The notes under the pieces were generated by a model. That model was given only the letters and a program-made list of their open reading frames with translations, searched no databases and was not told where the DNA came from. The position numbers were made by a program, and so were the translations under genes. DNA of 64,000 bases, taken from NCBI GenBank assembly GCA_030272155.1, contig CP126193.1, positions 4,650,001 through 4,714,000 on the forward strand, in the 5' to 3' direction. Below, one piece after another: positions 56,176 to 64,000 of the stretch; within the stretch, counting starts at the first letter, position 1, and each line of letters opens with the position of its first letter. The DNA is from Tetradesmus obliquus. Taxonomy: Eukaryota > Chlorophyta > Chlorophyceae > Sphaeropleales > Scenedesmaceae.

Positions 56176-59100
56176 CCAGTGGCTCCTGCAGCAGACGGCA
56201 GCTTCAGCCCACCGCCCTCCAGCTGCTGCATCGCCAGCGCGGGCGCGCCGCCCACCATCTCAATCACCGCCACAGCCGCCGGCGCGCCGCCGCTGCTGTA
56301 GCTGCCCTGCCTTTCTGCAAGCAGCCTTGCAGGAGAGCTCAGCGCTGACGCACCCTGGCAGTTGTACTCGTACGAGTCGCCTTCTGTATCACACGCTGCA
56401 TCCTCGCTGCCCGATCCAGCCGTCTGCACAGCCAAGGAGCGCCGGCCAGCCCCCATACGGCTGGCAGCAGCAGCACCACCATTATGTGACGGCCCAACCC
56501 CAGGGTCGCTGCAGGAGCTGCCAGCCGGCAGCTCGTGCGCGTGTGCATTTGGCAGCACACCGCCGTATGACACTGCCCTCACGCGCTGCGGCATCAGAGG
56601 GAAAGCCCCGTGCTGCTGCTGCTGCACGTGTTGTTGTGCTGCTGCGTGCTGCTCGTATGCGGAAGAGGCTGCGGATGAGCTGCAGCATTCCTCAGACCCG
56701 TGCAGCAGCTGCAGCTGCCGGGGATCCCGCAGCTCCGACAGCTGCACCAGCTGCTGCTGCTGTGCGTCGCTGTACATACTGCTCTCCATGCCGCCCGCGG
56801 GTGCTGCGACGTATGCTGCTGCCTGCTGCTTGTTGAGCATCTTCGTCATCTTCTTCTCTGGGTGAGAGCTGGGCTCGCTGCTGTTGGCCAGCAGCTTGCT
56901 CACGCCAGCATGCACCACTTCCAGCTGCAGCAGCAGAACAATAAAGACGGCAGCAGCAATGCAGGAAAAAGTCAGGTGAGGGAAGCTGGGCCGAGTATGG
57001 CAGCAACCGCGATCAATGCAGACGCACTAAACAGGCAAGCACAGCAATGCACACACACAAGCTCCAGCACACACCATCGACTAAGATCTGCAGCGCACCA
57101 CCGATCCCCGAGCCGCAGCACACCAAACAGCTTAGCTCCTTCTCACAGCCCACCAGCAGCCCACCGCCCGCCAGGCACTCACCACCACGCGCTGCTGCGA
57201 GGCCCCTGCAGGCACCGGCTGCTCCCAAGGCTCCCCATCCAGCTGCATGAACAGCTTCGCGCGACCGCCGTCAGGCTGTGCAGCAGGGCTGTGCAGGGCC
57301 AGCCGCACCCCGGCCACCTGCGCCAGGCGGCGACCGCGGGCCAGCTTGGCTCCGCTGGCCATGACTGCCATTGCATGATAGCCGTGGCTGAAGCCTACCA
57401 CCTGCGGGCGTGACACAAAACTTCCAGTAAGCCAACAGCCAGTACGCCAGTGTGTGAGGTGCATGCAAGCCGCATGTCTTGCAGGGTCGTGCGAAAGCCG
57501 CTGCTGACGTGTCAGACCACCCTGGACAGCGGCAGCCTCATCCTGCAGCTTCACAATGATGATTATCATCACCCTGCACCCACACACACTTCTTGCTACC
57601 CTGCTTGCATGCTTCCAAATGCACCCCCTTTCTCATATAATTAAAAATAAACACTTTACACGCCCACTGTAGCTGCACCCGCGCACCTCAATGAGCCCGT
57701 CAGACACGCTTGGCGGCCGCCAGCTTCTGGTTTTGCTCTCGCTCTCGCCCCAGATGTTGCGGCCGCCTCCATACGACTGCAGGTTGACCAGCACCAGCGC
57801 CTTGATGCTGCTGGGGATGGCCAGCTGCTGCCACTCGCTGCTGCCAGGCTGCAGCACCTGCAGCCCTGTGAAGGTGCTGACAGAGGGCACAGTGCCGCAG
57901 AACCAGCCTGCAAGGAAATAGAATAAGAGCACAGTGGCGCAAAAAGCAATGCGGATGAGGCTCAGCCTGGGCCCTCTGTTGCTTGTGGATGTGCAGCGCG
58001 CATGCAGTGTGTGCAGACACCTGAATCAAACTAAGCGCAATGCAAGTGGCGTACTACTACACACTACGTAAGGGATGCAGTGTTGCTGGCCATGTGCATG
58101 AACAATAGCTGCCAAACTGTTTTGCCTGCCTGCCAGCCACTTGGTGCGCCCCTCTCACCTGAGGTGCAGCTGAACGCGCTGTACCAGAACTGGTTAGCAA
58201 CGCGGTTGGGCGCCAGCATGGGGTGCTGGTCCCGCAGGTGGTGGAAGTTGTACGCGGCCTGAGCATCAGCGCCTATGCTGAAGTAGTTCCAAAACATGCC
58301 CTGCATGACTACCGGCGCGCTGCTGCTGCTCTTGCCGGTTAGGCCAGCGATGCGCTGCTGCTGCTGCGGGCCTGCTTCCTCGATCGCATATGTGTGGGCT
58401 GGCTTGTAGCTGCCATCCGGCAGCAGCAGCCGCAGCTGCCAGAAGTCGAGGTCTGTGGTTGGAGCATCAGCAACCTGCAGCAACAGCAGCAGCAGCCAGG
58501 TCACAACAGGCTAGTGCGATGCGGTTGCTGTGCAAAGGCGATTGCAGAGCAGAAACGACGGGATGCCGATTGGGCAGCTAGTGCCATCTGCTGGCATGTT
58601 ACAGCTGCTGCCATGGTGCAGCTGCTGAGATGTTAGCAGCTCCTGCTCTCAGCTGCCCAAGCACGCTGCAAACCCCCGACCAGTGGAGGTGACTACCTCT
58701 CTACACAGCTGCTGCCGCAGCTGCTGCTGTTGCTGCCGCTGCTGCTGCTGCTGCTGCTGCTGCTGCGCTTTGCCATGCCTGTCAACCCACCCGCTTGAGT
58801 GTGCTGTACACGCTGGCATGGCCCTTGATCCAGCGCCAGTCAAACTCTGCACCCCACTTGAACGACCGCGACAGGTCGTTGCCTGCAGGGCAGCCACAAT
58901 ACCCAGGCATGAAAGGTATCAGCACACCGCCAGGGAGCACGATTGCAGACCATGAAACACCGCATGCAGCATCTTGCAGCAAGTACCCTAACCGCAGCAC
59001 AGCGCACCCCTTACATCAAAGTAGGCATGCACCTTGCCACCTCACCCACCTGTGCCTAGCGGCATGATGGCCACAGCAGCCTGCGGCTGCAGATCCAGCT

Positions 59101-60269
59101 GCGCAATGACCTTCAGGATCCAAGCCACGGTGCCGTCACCACCACAGGCCAGAATGCGCAGCCGCCGCCGCACTGCTGATGCGCGCGGGTTGCCGCGCTG
59201 CTGCTGCTGCTCAAAGTTGGCCCAGATCTGCCGCAGCACGACGTCTGGCCGGTGCTCGCTCACGTCAAACACCTGCGGCGCAGCGCGGCGACAGCGAAGA
59301 TGCTTGGTGCTTTGATTGCAAAGGTGAGCGCCTGCATTGCTGCTAGCAGGCATGGACGCGCTGGACGAGGAGGGTGAGTGCAGGTGTGCAGTCCTGGTAT
59401 GCGTGCTGTGCAACACCCGCCAAAATCTTGTTCGGGGTTGCAGCTACGTCATCTGTTGCATGTGTTGAACGCAACTGGGCAACCACAGACATCAGGTGCG
59501 ACAAAGACGCGAGCAACTGCATCCAGCTTGCTAGTCATTGCATATATGTATGTGTAGAGTTGCTGTGACCCACCTGTGACCGCCCCAGCGCACGCGCCAG
59601 CACGCCTGCAAGCTCCGGCCCTACCCTGCCTCCGGAGCGCGCATTGATAAACACAATCAGGGGTGCCTCATCTGCGTCGTATACTGCGTCCTGCTTTGTA
59701 TGCTGCAGGAACTCAGGCGCGACCCTGCATTGAAGCAGGGAGAGTGGGAGCAGAGGCAAAAGGCATTGCAGGAGAGTAGGTCAGGGGCCGCAGGAGAGCA
59801 GCGGGAGAAAGCAGGAACAGGAACCAGCCAGCACCTGCATGACAATGCATGCCTGCAAGCAAATGCACTTGCTGGAAGAGGGTGCATGGTATGGTTCTGC
59901 AGTATGGAGCTTCTGACGGTGGAGCCAGTATGGAGCTTCTGACGGTGGAGCCAGGCCCTCACAATGCACTCCATGCAATGCTGCTGCTGGTGGTGGGACC
60001 AGCCTTTGCTTCTGACTGCCTAGCGTGAGCTTAGCTGCCTGCTCCCTCCTGTATCATACCTGTATGGTGCCCGCAAGTCCGTGGCTGCGCGCCATGCCAC
60101 ATAGTGCTCATCCTTCACCGGAGGATGCTGCACCTGCTCTCGAGACCCAGTGGCAGATGGAAGCAACAGCGATCAGAACAAAAGGAGCCACTTTAACAGC
60201 ATACTATGGTACTCAACAAACATACAGCTTCCTCACCTCTTCGGGCGGTATGCTGAGCTGTGGAGCCAT
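56079..60269 (-). CDS. Diacylglycerol kinase (9 exons, 724 aa)
   Basis: Minus-strand exons 60269-60237, 60133-60060, 59724-59574, 59272-59050, 58882-58791, 58474-58159, 57907-57687, 57401-57183 and 56924-56079 join in phase. The enzyme phosphorylates diacylglycerol to phosphatidic acid. The catalytic domain has [13 protein letters not shown] (about 54-66), [13 protein letters not shown] with the nucleotide-binding GGDGT at 130-134, and [15 protein letters not shown]. The accessory domain has [37 protein letters not shown] and [12 protein letters not shown]. The overall order is like small plant kinases without C1 zinc fingers, so membrane recruitment must use another route. The last 280 residues (one exon) are a low-complexity tail rich in Ala, Ser and Gln not seen in typical members. 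The start [11 protein letters not shown] links in phase to the conserved region. Confidence 0.9.
58723..58768 (-). repeat. CTG-rich run in an intron
   Basis: A plus-strand CTG run lies inside kinase intron 58475-58790, close to its donor. On the sense (minus) strand it reads CAG, unlike most intronic runs in this window. Confidence 0.8.
59901..59952 (+). repeat. 26-bp direct tandem duplication
   Basis: 'agtatggagcttctgacggt' plus six bases occurs at 59901-59926 and 59927-59952 without mismatch, inside a diacylglycerol kinase intron. Confidence 0.9.
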
Positions 60270-60725
60270 TCACTGTTTCGGCAGCAATTGTGCTACCAGC
60301 GAGCAGCAGCTGCCCCTAAAAGGCAGCTAGATTATTGAACTTGCTAAGCCAATCGACAAATGCAGCTGATCAATCGTATTGATAAATGGTTGTCTGCGAA
60401 GCCTGGAAGCAGGCAGCTTAAAGGTCTGCTCCCTCGAGGCTGCTAAATAATGATCAATGTCGCCGTTGATTGATGGGCGATCGAGGGCCAGCTGCCCTCT
60501 GACTGAGCAAAAACTGACTGTGCACAGTGTGTGTCTTGTGCATGACAAACACCGCAACTGTAGCGATCAAGAGCTGAACAGTCGGCGGTAGTTGCTGATA
60601 TAATGGTTACTGGATGACAGTAATATAGCCGGCCCAGGGTATTTGATTTGCTAATCAACACCAGGTCAGGGTGGGGACCAAAGCATTGCAGATCCGCTGC
60701 GTCGACAGCCCTCCGACTACTGCCA
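60270..60725. promoter_or_regulatory. Divergent promoter region
   Basis: 456 bases separate the diacylglycerol kinase start (-) from the next gene's start (+). The stretch is AT-richer than its surroundings, with several 'atcaat'/'attgat' words (60370-60490) that could be binding sites. No specific element is identifiable. Confidence 0.45.
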
Positions 60726-61999
60726 ATGTTGTTGTGCCCAAGGGTTGGCCTGACAAGCAAGCACAACAGCAGCTTGGGTCTCAACGGGAGCCTGCTGCAG
60801 GTGAGTGACATGTGTGATGCAGGAGGTTTGCTTGCACAAGTCTTCCTCCCTTCTTGCTTGCACCGTCGGCATTGGATGCTTGATGACTCAGCCATACATG
60901 CTGTAGCCTTCTTACCGTGGTGTTAAGCTACATTTGCTTGACGGCTGCATCTGTGCCGCTTCCCCAACACGTGCATGTCGCCCCTCCATGCTGCTGCACT
61001 TGCCGAACCTCTACTACAGGTTGTCAAGGCTCAGCGTGCAGCGGCAGCAGGCCAAGGTCTTAGCAGCAGCAGCAAAGCAGCCGAACAAGTGCAATACTTT
61101 GATGTTGTTGAGTATGCACCGCCACAGCAGCCGCAGGCTGGGCCTACGCGGCTAGGTGTAGTGCAGGAGGTACGTACCATATACGTTGTCTGGGGATCAT
61201 CCAGTTCAACTCACCATTCACATTCAAGTCCGTGCTACAAAATGACACATTCAATGACTCCACTGTCACTGCTGCCAGCTGGCATCCACTGTGCGAGTCC
61301 GACCGTGCGGTTGACAGCACACTCATCAAGTGGTGGCAATCACGCGTGGTTGCATGTCGCAGCTGCTGACCAGCAAGCCAGCCATCCAATGCAGCAGCAG
61401 CCATGTCAAGTGATGCGTGCCTTGCCATTGTGCTGGTGTGCATGCCACTGCAGGTAGCAGGTGGCAGCGTGCTGGTGGCACCCTTGGTAGAAGAGGTGGG
61501 TCAAGTGCACGCACGCCCAACTGGTCCTGCTTAGTGTCTGAATGTGTTCAGGGGGCAGTTGCGGCTAGCAGCAGCACTTGCTTGCTGGAATGGCGTTGTC
61601 AGCCCCACGCCTCTGGACAGCTGCTTTGCGTGGCTGGCAGCTGCAGCTGCAGGTATGCTGAGGCCCAGGTATTGTGCGGCAGTGCTTACTAAGCACCTTG
61701 CAGCACCAAGCAGCAGCCTGTGGTGTGCAATGCATGGCAAACCTGGTGTGCGGCTGCACGTTGACACTGACCTGTCTTGTGGCACACACCTGTGGGTACT
61801 GCTGCAGGTTGCCAATCCTGGGATTTGGGTGGCTGATGATGCTGCAGAAGAGCAGGAGGTTCCTGCAGGCAATGTGCTGCAAATAGTGGAGCACGTGTTC
61901 AGCCAGATGCAGGACACAGAACACAACCCACATGGGGAGCACGCACACGATGTATGGCAAGTGATTGGGCCGCTGCCGGCCAGGGTGTTCAAGGGCTGA
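60726..61999 (+). CDS. Short hypothetical protein, possibly organelle-targeted (about 152 aa, 4 exons)
   Basis: Exons 60726-60800, 61020-61169, 61454-61495 and 61808-61999 join in phase with canonical donors and CAG acceptors. The first 25 residues (MLLCPRVGLTSKHNSSLGLN) lack acidic residues, as transit peptides do. The rest reads QYFDVVEYAPPQ, TRLGVVQEVAGGSVLVAPLV, then NPGIWVADDAAEEQEVPAGN and EHVFSQMQDTEHNPHGEHAH. The central part looks like a small beta-barrel of the kind found at the start of RNA-binding or ribonuclease proteins, but I do not recognise the family. The true gene may continue by splicing near 61960-61990 into the open stretch at 62150. An alternative first exon is possible. 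Confidence 0.5.
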
Positions 62000-62097
62000 G
62001 TGGGCAGGCAGGTGGTGTTGGGTAAGCAGCAGAGTGAAGGTGGCGAAATCACACTGCGCCCCAAGACGATCTGTTTGTGTTGTTCACAGAGAGTTTG

Positions 62098-62120
62098 CAT
62101 ATATATATATATATATATGT
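62098..62120. repeat. (TA)n microsatellite
   Basis: About ten TA units in a GC-rich setting, between the two coding-like stretches. Confidence 0.95.
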
Positions 62121-62149
62121 GTATGTGGCGCTGCCCCAGCTGACACCTG

Positions 62150-62837
62150 CAGTGCAGGTGACAGCAGCAGCGGCGGCGGCTTGTTTGACGGCAGCAGCAG
62201 GACGGTGTTCATCACTGCACCAGCAGCAGACAGCGGCACAGCTACAGAAGCATCACAGCAGCCAAAAACAAAATCCCGCAGCAGCAGTGACAGCGCAGAT
62301 CTGCTGTGTTCGCTGCAGCTACAAGAGCTTGCCGCCGATGCAGCACGCCACATCAGCATCCAAGGCAGTGTGCCAGAAGAGCTGCTCAGCATAAACCGGG
62401 TGCTGCTATCTGGCCTGGCCCTCAGAGGCACACTGCCTGACTGGGCATTTGAGCTGCCTGAGATGCTTACATACTCGATGCAAAGTGAGGGATATGATGA
62501 TGGTTTGGGCCGCGCAGCGGCAGCAGCAGCAGCAGGAGCACAAGATCAAGATGATGATGTGCTGGCGGGGGATGGCAGCCAGCAACAGCAGCAGCAGCAA
62601 GTGAGGCGTGTGAGGCGGCCACTGGAGTGGCAGATGCTACGCAACAGCGGCCTGCGGGCAATGCAGCCGCCGTCTCAAGACGGTGCTAATGCAGCAGCAG
62701 CAGCAGCAGCAGCACGGCAAGCTCGCAGCAGATCTGGAAGCAGGCAACAGCCTTACAGCAGCAGCAGCAGGTCACCAAGAGGCGGATCAGCGGGCAGGAG
62801 CAGCAGCAGTTCATATGGCCCCTCACGCCAAAACAAC
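62150..62837 (+). CDS. Coding-like open stretch, boundaries unknown
   Basis: The plus frame read here stays open from before 62100 to 62963. Between 62150 and 62700 it has a plausible protein composition, including LLCSLQLQELAADAARHISI, LLSGLALRGTLPDWAFELPE and VRRVRRPLEWQMLRNSGLRA, plus poly-Gln, poly-Ala and Ser/Arg-rich segments. A CTGCAG acceptor near 62150 supports an exon. It may be the final part of the gene starting at 60726 or a separate gene. No domain was recognised. The frame runs on into the (TA)n repeat, which probably is not translated. Confidence 0.35.
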
Positions 62838-62838
62838 C

Positions 62839-62880
<42 letters not shown>

Positions 62881-62905
62881 TATATATATATATATATATA
62901 TATAA
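62838..62905. repeat. (TA)n microsatellite, about 68 bp
   Basis: Nearly uninterrupted TA repeats with one GCA interruption at 62878-62880. They produce Ile-Tyr repeats in open frames on both strands. Confidence 0.95.
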
Positions 62906-62969
62906 CACATATATGTTGTCTGATTGCATTCCGAATGGTGCGGACAGGGATGCACTTGAGTAACACGCT

Positions 62970-64000
62970 TCCAGCGTAGAACATCATGGCATCAACATAT
63001 GATGCAAGCAGCAGGCTGCTTGTGTCAGATATGCTGCTCAACATCTATTGTTTGGCCGTCATCAATGGCGCAATGCATGCAGCGGCACTGGAGTGGTTGT
63101 CGCCAGCACCTCAGTGAGGTGCAAGCCATATCAGGCTCTTTGAGCATCATGAATTTGCTGCCAATGTGCCATGTTTGATTACTGCTATCATTCACCACCA
63201 GTTGGCTGCCCTTTGCGGGCGCTACATCTGCATGCATGTGTGCACTTATCTGGCGAACAACAGCACATGCACCCAACCGTATGCCAGCACCTCCTGTCTG
63301 GTAGCAGGGCCTGCCGATTTGGGTCATGGCAATACCAAACACCATAGGTATGCTGCAAATCTGTAGCATTTGTTGCCATGGCCTCGCTGCATGACGGGGC
63401 CAGTCAGTCGGGTATGCCGTTGTACAGCCATGATGGGTGGTTGTTGCACACCCTGAGCTCCCTGCGGTTGCAGGTTGTTTCAGGTGCCACACAGCGGTCG
63501 TGGTCAATGCAGGGAGCGCATTATTGAGAAATTGCAAGCGAAGGTGACAGCACATGCACGCGCTCCACGGCACGCGTTGCACCCAAACCTTTTGACCTTC
63601 ACGTTGTGTATGTCCTTGACAGCAGGCAAGCTCACTTGAGCTGTCATGTGCCATGCATCATCACGCATCGTATCATGCTTGCAGCTGTAGCTATAGCCGC
63701 TACAGAATATTCTGTGGCAGAACAATCTGCAGGGTTTCTGCTACAGCAGCACTGCTGGCAGGTTGTGTAACAGGAACACACGTGTGGCGTCTGCTGTAAC
63801 AGCATTTGCATAGTGATATACACTGCCAATTGGTTGGCACCAAGACAGTTTGCAGTCTAGGGCAGCGAGTTGCGTCAGATTGCAAGTCAAGCATGCTGCA
63901 TGCTTGCTGTTTCCAGGCATGTGAAACATGTCCTGACGATCCACAGTCCTGACCGAGTTGTGGTAGGCAACACTGCTCCAGATACATGTCCACCCGCCGC
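62970..64000. other. Window end without a recognised gene
   Basis: Open frames occur on the minus strand (63025-63654 and 63700-63993) but none has a recognisable domain or convincing splice sites. Confidence 0.45.

Noticed and set aside
62838-62905. Ile-Tyr repeat protein segment
   Set aside because: It is a translation of a (TA)n microsatellite, open on both strands.

Overview
The window looks like nuclear DNA of a green alga, probably a chlorophyte of the Chlamydomonas/Scenedesmus type. Every recognisable gene is split by many short GT-AG introns. CTG/CAG runs are very frequent and poly-Ala, poly-Gln and poly-Ser runs break up the proteins. The chlorophyte-type TGTAA polyadenylation word follows several stop codons. 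No prokaryotic operons, rRNA, tRNA, CRISPR array or virus-like element was seen. Gene models were built by hand by joining conserved peptides across splice sites and checking reading phase. Seven models close in phase from ATG to stop. The ABCG model has two unresolved joins, the ABC1K start is uncertain, and one short gene has no recognised family.

Layout, left to right. 1-2550: no recognised gene. 2643-9472 (+): secreted or membrane copper monooxygenase with an N-terminal temptin-like domain and a C-terminal multi-pass TLC-like domain. 10421-16750 (+): ABCG half-transporter. 18986-24337 (+): large ABC1/UbiB (ADCK2-like) atypical kinase. 24338-28034: gene-poor. 28035-32610 (+): cytochrome P450 with an N-terminal anchor. 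34416-36830 (-): KIAA0930/DUF2045 homologue. 37344-45083 (+): 1576-residue protein with SFI1-like tryptophan repeats, Kelch repeats and a long coiled coil. 45446-48603 (+): plant-type 2-oxoglutarate/Fe(II) oxygenase with a transit-like N-terminus. 48910-53073 (+): VHL-beta-like domain fused to an HEFAH metallopeptidase. 56079-60269 (-): diacylglycerol kinase. 60726-61999 (+): short unrecognised protein, followed by another open coding-like stretch to about 62.8 kb. 63-64 kb: nothing recognised.

The genes do not form a pathway. They are a typical eukaryotic neighbourhood with two divergent pairs, KIAA0930/SFI1-Kelch (513 bp apart) and diacylglycerol kinase/unknown (456 bp apart), and some tightly packed head-to-tail genes between 37 and 53 kb. 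The most unusual content is three domain combinations that I do not recall as standard: SFI1 repeats + Kelch + coiled coil, VHL-beta + lethal-factor-like peptidase, and temptin + copper monooxygenase + TLC. Non-coding signals of note are a short intronic repeat present three times, CTG runs placed just before 3' splice sites, and a CCTG run forming the end of one intron.
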